In this document: positions 7,243 through 16,034 of the stretch, piece by piece | How the letters are laid out: each line of letters opens with the position of its first letter | Numbering within the stretch: position 1 is the first letter of the stretch | Assembly: GCA_963634745.1 (NCBI GenBank) | Contig: CAVHCX010000018.1 | Span: 1 to 63,029 of the forward strand | Direction: 5' to 3' | Length of the DNA: 63,029 bases | Origin: CAKRJP01 sp963634745 | GTDB lineage: Bacteria > Bacillota > Clostridia > Lachnospirales > Lachnospiraceae | The notes under the pieces: model-generated | What the model was told of the DNA's origin: nothing | The model's database searches: none | Seen by the model: the letters and a program-made list of their open reading frames with translations, nothing else | Translations under genes and position numbers: made by a program

Positions 7243-7554
7243 ATGGATTCTGTATTTCAGAAAATAGAAGAAATAGAGAGAACCGCAGAAAGCATCGTGA
7301 AACGTGCGGAAGATGAGAAGTCTATGACGGACCAGCAGCTTCAGGACGAACGTGATAAATTCGATGCGGATCTGGCTGATAAGACAGAAAAAAAATTGAA
7401 TGAAATCCGACAGGCTTCGGATGCAAAGATGAAGCAGATCATGGATGATGAGAAAGAACGTCATCATTTCGTTATCGACAATCTTGAAGAGGATTTCAAG
7501 GAGAATCACGAAGCATATGCAAAGGAGATTCTAGAGAATATTATTAAGGTATAA
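7243..7554 (+). CDS. V-type ATPase peripheral-stalk subunit G/H
   Basis: This 103-residue protein is almost wholly charged heptad coiled coil (for example IEEIERTAESIVKRAEDEK) without membrane segments. Size, composition and position match the G (also called H) subunit that pairs with subunit E to form the peripheral stalk linking the catalytic head to subunit I. It opens an operon of nine ATPase genes and is separated by 14 bp from the C subunit. GGAGG lies 6 nt before the ATG, directly after the structured leader, so control of its translation could set expression of the whole unit. Coiled coils diverge quickly, so the call rests partly on context. Confidence 0.8.
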   Translation: MDSVFQKIEEIERTAESIVKRAEDEKSMTDQQLQDERDKFDADLADKTEKKLNEIRQASDAKMKQIMDDEKERHHFVIDNLEEDFKENHEAYAKEILENIIKV

Positions 7555-7568
7555 GGCAGAGGTGAATT

Positions 7569-8618
7569 ATGGGAAATGTAATGTCATACAGCGGCCTGAC
7601 GACAAAAGTAAAGGCCATGCAGGCAAAGCTTCTGACCGATCAAGATTTTGAAAACATTGCCAATCTACACAGTGTTCCGGAGGCGGTGGAATACCTGAAA
7701 GGAAAACCCGCTTACGCCGAAGCCTTAGGAAAGATGGATGATACCCTGTATCACCGTGGAAATGTAGAGAAGGTCTTAGGTCAATCCCTCTACGCAGACT
7801 ATACCAGATTGTATCGATTTGCCGGCATGAGACAAAAGAAGTTCATGCGAGGGTTTTGGAAGCGATATGAGATCGATCTTATCAATTACTGCTTGAGAAT
7901 CGTTTTTAATCATTACGATGTTCCTTTTGATATCAACTATAAAAAGGAATATTTTGATAAATACTCTCAGCTGGATGTAGATAAGATGATTGCATCTAGA
8001 AACATTCAGGAACTTGTAGAAAGCTTGAAGGATACAGAGTATTATGAACCGCTAACTCCTGTCAAGGATAAGCAGGATGCTACTTTGTATGATTACGAAA
8101 TCTTATTGGAACAGCATTTCTTTAAAAATGCCTGGACCAAGCAGCGTAAGGCCCTTGATAAGCAAGAACAGGAAATCTTCAAGCGAGATTGTGGAATGAA
8201 GATCGATCTTTTGAATTTGAACTGGATCTATCGAGCCAAGAAGTATTACAACATGCTGGCGCCGGATATTTACCTTATGGTAATTCCAATCCAGTATAGA
8301 ATTAAACCGGATGAGTTTAAAGCCATGGTAGAAGCTCCCAGCTTTGAACAATTTCTTCAGCTGTTGAGCAATTCATATTATGAAAAAAGATTCCATGCAA
8401 TGGCCCAGTCGGAAAACATGGAAGAGTTCTATCGGGCATGTATACATAATCTGTATATGTCCGATCGCCGGAAGAATCCTTACTCTCTGGCAACGGTTAA
8501 TACCTACTTGTTCTTAAAAGAGGAAGAGATTGATCGGTTAATTACAGCCCTTGAGTGTATCCGCTACGGTCTGACACCTAGGGAGACACTGGGATACATA
8601 GGAGGTAAGAAAGAATGA
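7569..8618 (+). CDS. V-type ATPase subunit C (AC39/d family)
   Basis: This 349-residue soluble helical protein has the typical length of the AC39/subunit d family (bacterial NtpC). Its start is MGNVMSYSGLTTKVKAMQAK, and the long repeated helical bundle includes KRYEIDLINYCLRI. The subunit forms the funnel-shaped socket that couples the central stalk (D and F) to the rotating K ring. It carries no catalytic residues. The gene ends in a 4-nt ATGA overlap with the subunit I gene, evidence for translational coupling. It is more divergent than A and B but clear from family features and context. Confidence 0.88.
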   Translation: MGNVMSYSGLTTKVKAMQAKLLTDQDFENIANLHSVPEAVEYLKGKPAYAEALGKMDDTLYHRGNVEKVLGQSLYADYTRLYRFAGMRQKKFMRGFWKRYEIDLINYCLRIVFNHYDVPFDINYKKEYFDKYSQLDVDKMIASRNIQELVESLKDTEYYEPLTPVKDKQDATLYDYEILLEQHFFKNAWTKQRKALDKQEQEIFKRDCGMKIDLLNLNWIYRAKKYYNMLAPDIYLMVIPIQYRIKPDEFKAMVEAPSFEQFLQLLSNSYYEKRFHAMAQSENMEEFYRACIHNLYMSDRRKNPYSLATVNTYLFLKEEEIDRLITALECIRYGLTPRETLGYIGGKKE

Positions 8619-10555
8619 TAGTAAAGATGAAATTCTTGCAGATCAGCGGACCTCAGACAGATTTGGACAGAATGTGCAGAACCTATCTCACCAAGCATGA
8701 GATGCAGCTGGAAAGTGCCCTGTCTGAACTTAAGACTACCGATAATCTGCAACCTTTCATTGAAGTGAATCCGTACCGGGATCCACTGGCAAAGGCAGAA
8801 CAGTTCTGCGAGCTTTTGGATAAGAATTTACAGGTAAGTCCGGATACTTCCATGGAAGAAGAGGAAATGAGAACACTTCTTCGGGACATCAACCACGATT
8901 ATGTGGAGATGGATGAGAAGAAGGAATTCTTGAAAAAGAGGGCTGGTGAGCAGAAGGAAACAGCCAATGCCTTAGAGCCTTTCAGAGCCTTAGATGTGGA
9001 TCTTGGACATATATCCAATTACAGATTCTTGAAGGTTCGATTCGGACGAATCGGTCTGGATTACTACGATAGAATGCAGAAGTATCTGATGCAGGATGTA
9101 AATGCCGTATTCTTAGAGGGTATGCGAAATGACAGCTATGTTTATGGTGGATATATCGTAGCAAATAAAGATAAGGGAATGGTAGATGCCCTTTTTAGTT
9201 CTCTTCATTTTGAGAGAATTCATTTGACAGATGCTTATGACGGAACTCCGGATGAGATCTGGAACAAGGTAAACCAGGAAATGGAAGCTACCATGAAGGA
9301 AGCGGATGACCTGGAGAGCAAGCAGACAGCTCTTATGAGCAGTAATGCTGCGAAACTCTTAGGTGCAAAGCTTAAACTTTCCGAATTGGCAGATTACTTT
9401 GATATTCGTAAGAAGGCAGCAATTACAGAACATGATGAGAACCAGGATGGACATTATGTAATCTGTGGTTGGATGAGTGAAGCAGATGTAGAAAGCTTCA
9501 TGGAAGAGATCAAGGATGACGACAAGGTTATGGCAGTCGTTGAGGAGGATAAAGAAAAATTCTTCGGCGAGCCTCCTACAAAGCTTAAGAACCCTAAGAT
9601 CTTTAAACCTTTTGAGTTATTTATTGAGATGTATGGTCTTCCGGCATCTGACGAGATAGATCCTACGATTTTCGTAGCTCTTACCTACACCATTATCTTC
9701 GGAGCCATGTTCGGAGATTTGGGACAGGGAGCAGTTTTATTTATCGGAGGAGGTCTTCTTTACTTATTTAAGAAGATGAACTTGGCAGGAATCGTTTCTG
9801 TAGCAGGTATTTTCTCCATGATTTTCGGTGTCTTGTACGGAAGTGTCTTCGGATTTGAAGATGTGATCCCGGCCCTTTGGCTCAAACCAATGGATGCCAT
9901 GACTACCCTTCCTTTTGTTGGACAGCTTAATACCGTATTTATCATTGCGGTAGCAGTTGGTATGGGACTGAACCTTTTGGTTATGGTTTTCCAGATGATC
10001 AACGCAGCCAAGAGTGGAGATAAAGAAGACTTGTTCTTCTCCCACAACGGATTAGCAGGATTTGTATTCTACGCATTTATCGTAATTACTATTGTCCTTT
10101 ATATGACAGGACATAAAACACCGGGTAATATTTTGATGATTATCTTCCTTGGAATTCCGATTCTTATGTTCTTTTTCAAAGAGCCTCTTGGAAATATCAT
10201 TGAGAAGAGACATCAGAAACTTGAAGGCGGCAAGGGAATGTTCTTTGTACAGGGCTTTTTCGAATTATTTGAGACTATGTTGAGTTATTTCTCAAATACA
10301 ATTTCCTATGTACGTATCGGAGCTTTCGCAGTGAGCCATGCAGCTATCATGGAAGTTGTTCTTATGCTTTCAGGTGCTGAAGAGGGAACTCCAAATATAC
10401 TTGGAGTAATCGTAGGTAACCTCATCGTTATGCTTCTTGAGGGATTGGTTGTTGGTATCCAGGTACTTCGTCTTGAGTACTATGAGATGTTCAGCCGTTT
10501 CTACAAAGGTAGTGGACGTGAGTTTAAGCCATTTAATAAAGTTAACAATAAGTAA
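8615..10555 (+). CDS. V-type ATPase subunit I (a subunit, membrane stator)
   Basis: This 646-residue protein has two parts: a cytosolic, partly coiled-coil N-terminal arm (about residues 1-330) that docks the peripheral stalks, and a C-terminal domain of about eight membrane helices beginning near PASDEIDPTIFVALTYTIIF. SYVRIGAFAVSHA holds Arg567, positioned like the essential arginine that releases the ion from the K-ring carboxylate. GAMFGDLGQG is another conserved family block. Subunit I is the stator half of the ion channel. The start overlaps the C-subunit stop by ATGA. About 30 bp separate it from the K gene, which has a strong AGGAGG. Confidence 0.93.
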   Translation: MIVKMKFLQISGPQTDLDRMCRTYLTKHEMQLESALSELKTTDNLQPFIEVNPYRDPLAKAEQFCELLDKNLQVSPDTSMEEEEMRTLLRDINHDYVEMDEKKEFLKKRAGEQKETANALEPFRALDVDLGHISNYRFLKVRFGRIGLDYYDRMQKYLMQDVNAVFLEGMRNDSYVYGGYIVANKDKGMVDALFSSLHFERIHLTDAYDGTPDEIWNKVNQEMEATMKEADDLESKQTALMSSNAAKLLGAKLKLSELADYFDIRKKAAITEHDENQDGHYVICGWMSEADVESFMEEIKDDDKVMAVVEEDKEKFFGEPPTKLKNPKIFKPFELFIEMYGLPASDEIDPTIFVALTYTIIFGAMFGDLGQGAVLFIGGGLLYLFKKMNLAGIVSVAGIFSMIFGVLYGSVFGFEDVIPALWLKPMDAMTTLPFVGQLNTVFIIAVAVGMGLNLLVMVFQMINAAKSGDKEDLFFSHNGLAGFVFYAFIVITIVLYMTGHKTPGNILMIIFLGIPILMFFFKEPLGNIIEKRHQKLEGGKGMFFVQGFFELFETMLSYFSNTISYVRIGAFAVSHAAIMEVVLMLSGAEEGTPNILGVIVGNLIVMLLEGLVVGIQVLRLEYYEMFSRFYKGSGREFKPFNKVNNK

Positions 10556-10586
10556 CAGAACTTAAGATTTAAGGAGGACAATTAAA

Positions 10587-11021
10587 ATGACACTAGCAGT
10601 TAAATTATTACTTATCGCAGCATTGGTGCTTGGAATCATCGTTCCATTCGGAACATTCCTTTTAGGAGAGCAGTCTAAGAAGCGTTACAAACGTGCCCTT
10701 GGAGCAAATGTTTTCTTCGTATTTGGTGCTTTCGTAATCGCCGGAATCATGCTTTTTGCAGGAACTCCTGTACAGGCAGCAGAGGCAGCAGGCGCAGCAG
10801 CAAGTAACGCAACAGGATTTGGATATTTAGCAGCAGCACTTTCAACCGGTTTAGCTTGTGTAGGTGGTGGTATCGCCGTAGCAAGTGCAGCAAGTGCAGC
10901 GCTTGGAGCAATCAGTGAGGATTCTAGTGTACTTGGTAAGTCACTGATCTTCGTAGGTCTTGCAGAAGGTGTTTGTTTGTATGGACTTATCATCTCCTTC
11001 ATGATCATCGGTAAATTGTAA
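10587..11021 (+). CDS. V-type ATPase subunit K (proteolipid rotor ring)
   Basis: This 144-residue protein has four predicted membrane helices. The first two (about 5-25 and 42-60) are unlike the last two, so only the C-terminal hairpin (about 78-144) resembles the classical c-type pair. GLAEGVCLYGLI carries the ion-binding glutamate in the last helix, with a Tyr five residues later. The glutamine and Ser/Thr ligands that mark well-studied sodium-binding rings are not evident: the residue after the Glu is Gly, and the inner helix is GGGIAVASAASAAL. The hairpin is closer in pattern to proton-type rings such as that of Thermus. Ion specificity is therefore uncertain. A strong AGGAGG suits a high-copy ring subunit. 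Confidence 0.9.
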   Translation: MTLAVKLLLIAALVLGIIVPFGTFLLGEQSKKRYKRALGANVFFVFGAFVIAGIMLFAGTPVQAAEAAGAAASNATGFGYLAAALSTGLACVGGGIAVASAASAALGAISEDSSVLGKSLIFVGLAEGVCLYGLIISFMIIGKL

Positions 11022-11022
11022 G

Positions 11023-11331
11023 ATGAAGATGTATCTGATCAGTGATAATGTCGATACTCTGACAGGTATGAGACTGGCAGGTGTAGATGGTGTGGTAGTT
11101 CACGAGAGAGAAGAATTACGAAAAGCCATTGAGACTGCTATGGATGACCCAGATGTAGGAATCGTTCTTCTTACAGAGCGGTTTGGACGGGAGTTCCCGG
11201 ATTTGATCGATGAGATCAAGCTCCAGAGAACACAACCCCTTCTGGTTGAGATTCCTGACAGACACGGAACCGGACGTAAGAAAGACTTTATCACTTCTTA
11301 TGTTAATGAAGCCATTGGGCTGAAACTGTAG
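11023..11331 (+). CDS. V-type ATPase subunit F
   Basis: This 102-residue protein has a CheY-like alpha/beta fold pattern (MKMYLISDNVDTLTGMRLAG, then DDPDVGIVLLTERFG) characteristic of subunit F, which binds subunit D in the central stalk and modulates rotation. The ATG lies one base after the K-gene stop, so it is probably translated by re-initiation. The gene is followed by a 113-bp gap with a strong nested hairpin before the E gene, dividing the operon into two halves. Confidence 0.88.
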   Translation: MKMYLISDNVDTLTGMRLAGVDGVVVHEREELRKAIETAMDDPDVGIVLLTERFGREFPDLIDEIKLQRTQPLLVEIPDRHGTGRKKDFITSYVNEAIGLKL

Positions 11332-11341
11332 AAATGTTAAG

Positions 11342-11424
11342 GGACTATTAGAATCTGAAAATTCATCCTCTGAAGATCTTGGGTCCGGAGGATGAATTTT
11401 AGAATGGTTCATAAAAAATAGTCC
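11342..11424 (+). promoter_or_regulatory. nested RNA structure inside the V-ATPase operon
   Basis: An inner perfect 13-bp stem (11358-11370 with 11388-11400, core TTCATCC/GGATGAA, 17-nt loop) sits inside an outer 8-bp stem, GGACTATT (11342-11349) with AATAGTCC (11417-11424). There is no good T-run, so it is not a clean terminator. It fills the only substantial gap in the operon, between F and E, and could be a processing or stabilising element, a partial terminator, or a regulator of the second half (E-A-B-D). Confidence 0.6.
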
Positions 11425-11453
11425 GTAAAATCAGAGAGAAGAAGGTGAGAAGC

Positions 11454-12041
11454 TTGACCATAGAAGAAAGAATTGACCATCTGCAGGAAGCTGCGATGGA
11501 AGAGGCGAGAGCCGTGGCAAATGAGATCCGCACCCAGCACAAGCGTACGCTTACAGGTGTTTTGGATCAACACAAGGGAGAAGCCAACAGACAGTATGAT
11601 GTTCGAGTGAAGGCAGAGACAGTGAGTGCCAGACAGCAGCAGAATATGGCAGTTTCTAAGGCACAGCTGGAGCTGAAACGTGAGTACGGCAAGCGCCAGA
11701 AACAGTTAAAGAAGGAGCTGTTTAAGGAAGTTCAGGATATGATTTATGACTTCATGAAAACAGACAAGTATAAAGAACTCTTGGTAGAATATATCAACAA
11801 TGCAGCAGGATTTGCTAAGGGTGAGCAGCTTACAATCTATATCAACCCTAGCGATGCTGACAAGAAGGATTACTTGGAGGAGCGTACCGGTATGGTGCTG
11901 ACTGTAAGTAAAGAGGACTTTATCGGAGGCGTCAGAAGTGTTGTAAGAGAGAAAAACATTTTGATCGATCATGCTTACAAGGGCGCTATGGAGAAGGCCT
12001 ACCATGAGTTTATGTTTAGAGGAGGTACAGGCATTGGATAA
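11454..12041 (+). CDS. V-type ATPase subunit E (peripheral stalk)
   Basis: About 195 residues: a long N-terminal charged helix (ERIDHLQEAAMEEARAVANE) that forms the coiled coil with subunit G/H, then a mixed alpha/beta C-terminal domain that contacts the catalytic head. No ATG is available. A TTG at 11454 with AAGGTG 6 nt upstream is favoured over a GTG at 11445, which has only a weak upstream site. Both would be non-canonical starts. The 3' end overlaps the start of the A gene by 8 nt. It is the first gene after the intra-operon structure. Confidence 0.85.
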   Translation: MTIEERIDHLQEAAMEEARAVANEIRTQHKRTLTGVLDQHKGEANRQYDVRVKAETVSARQQQNMAVSKAQLELKREYGKRQKQLKKELFKEVQDMIYDFMKTDKYKELLVEYINNAAGFAKGEQLTIYINPSDADKKDYLEERTGMVLTVSKEDFIGGVRSVVREKNILIDHAYKGAMEKAYHEFMFRGGTGIG

Positions 12042-13809
12042 GAAAAAAACAGGTGTTATTTATGGCATCAACGGTCCTGTTATCTACCTGCAAGGAAAAA
12101 GCGATTTTAAAATGTCTGAGATGGTATATGTCGGTGAGGAACGTCTGGTAGGCGAGGTTATCGCCCTGGACAAGGAGCGCACCACCATCCAGGTTTATGA
12201 GGAGACTTCAGGGCTTCGTCCGGGAGAAATCGTAGAAGCCAGTGGAGCACCGGTATCCGTTACATTGGCACCGGGTATCCTGAACAATATTTTTGATGGT
12301 ATTGAGCGTCCCCTGGAGCGTATCGCAGAAGCAGGAGGAGCGTTTATTACCAGAGGTGTTGCAGTAGATTCTCTGGATGTAGAGAAAAAATGGGACACCC
12401 ATATTACAGTAGCTGTAGGTGATGAGGTGCACGGAGGAAATGTGATTGCAGAGGTTCCTGAGACAAGAGCCATCGTTCACAAGTGTATGGTTCCGCCGGA
12501 TGTAGAAATCGCCAAGGTCGTTGAGGTAGTGGCTGACGGACAGTATACTATCAATGATGTCATTGTTAAGATCCAAAGATCCAATGGAGATATTCAGGAA
12601 CTGACCATGACTCAGAAGTGGCCGATCCGTGTTGCCAGACCGGTACACAAAAGATATCCGGCCAGTGTTCCATTGGTTACCGGCCAGAGAATTTTGGATA
12701 CCATGTTCCCGATTGCAAAGGGTGGTACAGCAGCTATCCCCGGAGGATTCGGAACCGGTAAGACTATGACCCAGCACCAGATCGCAAAATGGTCCGATGC
12801 AGATATCATTATTTATATCGGATGCGGTGAGCGTGGAAATGAGATGACTCAGGTATTGGAAGAGTTTGGTGAGTTGGTGGATCCAAAGAGTGGAAATCCT
12901 TTGATGGATCGTACAACCTTGATCGCCAATACTTCTAACATGCCGGTTGCAGCCCGTGAGGCTTCCCTGTATTCAGGACTTACACTGGCTGAGTATTATA
13001 GAGATATGGGATATGACGTAGCCATCATGGCCGATTCTACATCCCGTTGGGCAGAGGCTCTTCGTGAGTTGTCCGGACGTTTGGAGGAGATGCCTGCAGA
13101 GGAAGGTTTCCCGGCATACTTAGCTTCCAGACTGTCAGCCTTCTACGAGAGAGCAGGTATGATGCAGACTTTAGGAGGAACTACAGGATCCGTTTCTATT
13201 ATCGGTGCTGTTTCTCCACAGGGAGGAGATTTCTCCGAGCCTGTAACTCAGAATACCAAGCGTTTCGTTCGTTGCTTCTGGGGATTGGATAAGTCCTTAG
13301 CTTATGCAAGACATTTCCCGGCCATTCATTGGCTGACCAGTTACAGTGAGTATTTAACTGATTTAAGTGGCTGGTATACAGATAATGTATCTCCAAAGTT
13401 TGTTGATTACCGTAATCGTCTCATGTCTATCTTAGGACAGGAGAACAGCTTGAACGAGATCGTTAAGTTGATCGGTGCAGACGTACTTCCGGATGATCAG
13501 AAACTGATCCTTGAGATCGCAAAGGTTATTCGTCTTGGATTCCTTCAGCAGAATGCCTTCCATAAAGACGATACCTGCGTATCCTTGGAGAAGCAGTTTA
13601 AGATGATGGACACCATTCTTTATTTATACAAGAAGTGTCGTAAGCTCATTGCCATGGGACAGCCTATGTCAGTGTTAAAAGAAGAGGGTATCTTCGAGAA
13701 GGTCATTGCTATTAAGTACGATGTGCCGAATGACAATCTTCAGCTCTTAGATACATACAAAAAGAAAATTGATGATTTCTATGACAATGTATTAGCAAAG
13801 AACGCATAA
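12034..13809 (+). CDS. V-type ATPase catalytic subunit A
   Basis: This 591-residue subunit hydrolyses or makes ATP at the A/B interfaces. The P-loop GGFGTGKT lies at residues 237-244 (Lys243), with the catalytic-loop block CGERGNEMTQVLEEF further on. The N-terminal beta-barrel (GVIYGINGPVIYL) and the large non-homologous insert typical of A subunits are present. The start is TTG at 12034, supported by GGAGG at 12021-12025 and by matching the usual N-terminus. Longer frames upstream would read through the E gene. The overlap with the E stop suggests coupled translation. The gene is followed 13 bp later by the B subunit with a strong ribosome site. Confidence 0.97.
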   Translation: MDKKKTGVIYGINGPVIYLQGKSDFKMSEMVYVGEERLVGEVIALDKERTTIQVYEETSGLRPGEIVEASGAPVSVTLAPGILNNIFDGIERPLERIAEAGGAFITRGVAVDSLDVEKKWDTHITVAVGDEVHGGNVIAEVPETRAIVHKCMVPPDVEIAKVVEVVADGQYTINDVIVKIQRSNGDIQELTMTQKWPIRVARPVHKRYPASVPLVTGQRILDTMFPIAKGGTAAIPGGFGTGKTMTQHQIAKWSDADIIIYIGCGERGNEMTQVLEEFGELVDPKSGNPLMDRTTLIANTSNMPVAAREASLYSGLTLAEYYRDMGYDVAIMADSTSRWAEALRELSGRLEEMPAEEGFPAYLASRLSAFYERAGMMQTLGGTTGSVSIIGAVSPQGGDFSEPVTQNTKRFVRCFWGLDKSLAYARHFPAIHWLTSYSEYLTDLSGWYTDNVSPKFVDYRNRLMSILGQENSLNEIVKLIGADVLPDDQKLILEIAKVIRLGFLQQNAFHKDDTCVSLEKQFKMMDTILYLYKKCRKLIAMGQPMSVLKEEGIFEKVIAIKYDVPNDNLQLLDTYKKKIDDFYDNVLAKNA

Positions 13810-13822
13810 AGGAGGAGAGGAC

Positions 13823-15220
13823 ATGGCAATAGAATATCTAGGCTTAAGTAATATCAACGGACCTCTCGTTGTTCTGGAAGGACTTCAGGATGCGTTTTAT
13901 GATGAGATCGTTGATTTTGTGGTTGACGGCAACACAAGAAAAATGGGCCGTATTATTGAATTAAATGAGGATAAGGCAGTTATCCAGGTATTTGAGGGAA
14001 CAGAAAATATGTCCCTTACCAATACCCATACAAGACTTACCGGACATCCTATGGAGGTAAAAGTATCTCCAGATATGTTGGGAAGAACCTTCAATGGTGT
14101 AGGAAAGCCCATCGACGGATTGGGAGCCTTGGTTTCTGATGATAAGCGAGATGTAAACGGACTTCCTTTAAATCCGGTACGTCGTGAGTATCCTCGTAAC
14201 TATATTCGTACAGGTATTTCCGCTATTGACGGACTTACCACTTTGATTCGTGGACAGAAGCTTCCTATTTTCTCCGGAAACGGACTTCCACACGATCAGT
14301 TGGCAGCACAGATTGTAAAGCAGGCATCTTTGGGAGATGATTCTGATGAAGAATTCGCTATCGTATTCGCAGCCATGGGTGTTAAGCATGACGTAGCTGA
14401 TTTCTTCCGCAAGACCTTCGAGGAGAGCGGTGTTTCAGACCACGTTTGTATGTTCCTTAACCTGGCAAATGACCCGGTCGTAGAACGTTTGATTACTCCA
14501 AAGGTTGCCCTTACAGTGGCAGAGTATTTAGCATTTGAGTGCAACAAGCATATCTTGGTTATTTTGACTGATATGACTTCCTTTGCAGAGGCTCTTCGTG
14601 AGGTATCTTCTTCTAAGGGAGAGATTCCTTCCCGTAAAGGTTATCCGGGATACCTTTACAGTGAGCTGGCTACCCTCTACGAACGCGCAGGTATCGTAGA
14701 AGGTGTAAATGGATCTGTAACCCAGCTTCCGATCCTTACAATGCCAAATGATGATATTACCCATCCAATCCCTGACCTTACAGGATACATTACTGAGGGA
14801 CAGATCGTATTGGATCGTAACCTCCATGGCCAGGGTGTTTACCCACCGATCAGCGTACTTCCTTCTCTGTCACGTTTGATGAAGGATGGTATCGGTGAAG
14901 GATTCACCAGAGAGGACCATCAGGATCTGGCCAACCAGTTGTTCTCAGCCTACGCAAAAGTAGGAGAGGCCAGAAACTTAGCATCTGTAATCGGTGAGGA
15001 TGAGCTTTCTCCAATCGATAAGAAATATATGGCCTTCGGTAAAGAATTTGAGAAGCGCTATGTAGGACAGGGACCGACAGAAAACAGAACCATCCAGGAT
15101 ACCTTGGATTTGGGCTGGGATCTATTGAGTCTTCTTCCCAAGGGAGAGTTGGATCGAATCGACACCAAGATTATTGATAAATACTATCCGGGAGAGAAAA
15201 CTGTGGAGGAAGAGGCCTAG
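13823..15220 (+). CDS. V-type ATPase non-catalytic subunit B
   Basis: This 465-residue subunit alternates with A in the hexameric head and lends residues to the nucleotide site. It begins EYLGLSNINGPLVVLEG and has the conserved block FSGNGLPHDQLAAQI where A has its P-loop, so it lacks a Walker A lysine as expected. VFAAMGVKHDVADFF and SFAEALREVSSSKGEIP are family signatures. AGGAGAGG lies just before the ATG. It is intact, with no frameshift. It is followed after 69 bp by subunit D. Confidence 0.97.
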   Translation: MAIEYLGLSNINGPLVVLEGLQDAFYDEIVDFVVDGNTRKMGRIIELNEDKAVIQVFEGTENMSLTNTHTRLTGHPMEVKVSPDMLGRTFNGVGKPIDGLGALVSDDKRDVNGLPLNPVRREYPRNYIRTGISAIDGLTTLIRGQKLPIFSGNGLPHDQLAAQIVKQASLGDDSDEEFAIVFAAMGVKHDVADFFRKTFEESGVSDHVCMFLNLANDPVVERLITPKVALTVAEYLAFECNKHILVILTDMTSFAEALREVSSSKGEIPSRKGYPGYLYSELATLYERAGIVEGVNGSVTQLPILTMPNDDITHPIPDLTGYITEGQIVLDRNLHGQGVYPPISVLPSLSRLMKDGIGEGFTREDHQDLANQLFSAYAKVGEARNLASVIGEDELSPIDKKYMAFGKEFEKRYVGQGPTENRTIQDTLDLGWDLLSLLPKGELDRIDTKIIDKYYPGEKTVEEEA

Positions 15221-15289
15221 GCATTTTAAATGTCTGCAGCTAAAGCAGCAGTTTCTCGATGATTTAGATAGTAAGAAAGGAGTCGATCT

Positions 15290-15913
15290 ATGGATCCAAG
15301 AGAATTTCCTACCAAAGGTAATCTGATCGCGGCTAAGAATTCTCTGGCTCTGGCTAAACAGGGATATGACCTGATGGACAAGAAGAGAAATGTGCTCTTA
15401 AAGGAGCTCATGACCCTGATTGATGAGGCCAAGGAGATCCAGGAAGAAATCGACAGCACATTTACAAAGGCATATGCCTGCCTGCAAAGTGCCAATATTG
15501 AGCATGGTATCAGTAGGGTCGAGCAGCTGGCATTCACCGTGCCTATCGAGGATTCTATCCGTATTCAGACAAGAAGTATCATGGGAACTGAGATTCCCCA
15601 TGTAAAATACGATTCCAAGGAGAATAATCTGACATATTCCTTTGGAACCACAAGAGAGTCCATTGATATTGCCAGAGAGGCCTTTCGTGAGGTGAAGGAT
15701 TTGACCATAAAGCTATCCATGGTGGAAAATTCCGCCTACCGACTGGCAACCAATATTAAGAAGACACAAAAGAGAGCAAATGCCTTGAAGAATATTACGA
15801 TTCCTATGTACACAGAACTTGTGCGTAATATTAATAATGCACTGGAAGAGAAGGAACGTGAAGAATTCACAAGACTGAAAGTTATTAAGAGCATGAAGAC
15901 TAAGAGTGCTTAA
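15290..15913 (+). CDS. V-type ATPase central-stalk subunit D
   Basis: This 207-residue protein begins with FPTKGNLIAAKNSLALAKQG, the signature of subunit D, and continues as two long antiparallel helices (for example LLKELMTLIDEAKEIQEEID and its C-terminal counterpart NALKNITIPMYTELVRNI). It forms the rotating shaft inside the A3B3 head and binds F and C. It is the last gene of the operon. AAAGGAG precedes the ATG, and a strong terminator follows 50 bp after the stop. Confidence 0.95.
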   Translation: MDPREFPTKGNLIAAKNSLALAKQGYDLMDKKRNVLLKELMTLIDEAKEIQEEIDSTFTKAYACLQSANIEHGISRVEQLAFTVPIEDSIRIQTRSIMGTEIPHVKYDSKENNLTYSFGTTRESIDIAREAFREVKDLTIKLSMVENSAYRLATNIKKTQKRANALKNITIPMYTELVRNINNALEEKEREEFTRLKVIKSMKTKSA

Positions 15914-15962
15914 TAGGAGCCTTTTATAGGCTTGCTTTCAGAATTTTAAATGAGGCAGAAAT

Positions 15963-16016
15963 AAAAAATTCTCAGAACAAAAGCCGGTAAGGGCCGCCTG
16001 TTCTGAGAATTTTTTT
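15963..16016 (+). terminator. terminator of the V-ATPase operon (bidirectional)
   Basis: A nearly perfect 16-17-bp stem built from AAAATTCTCAGAACA and TGTTCTGAGAATTTT encloses a 19-nt loop. It ends in a T-run on the plus strand and in a matching run on the minus strand, so it probably also serves the convergent trmO gene. Confidence 0.92.
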
Positions 16017-16034
16017 GTTTTGGAAAAGTTCGTC

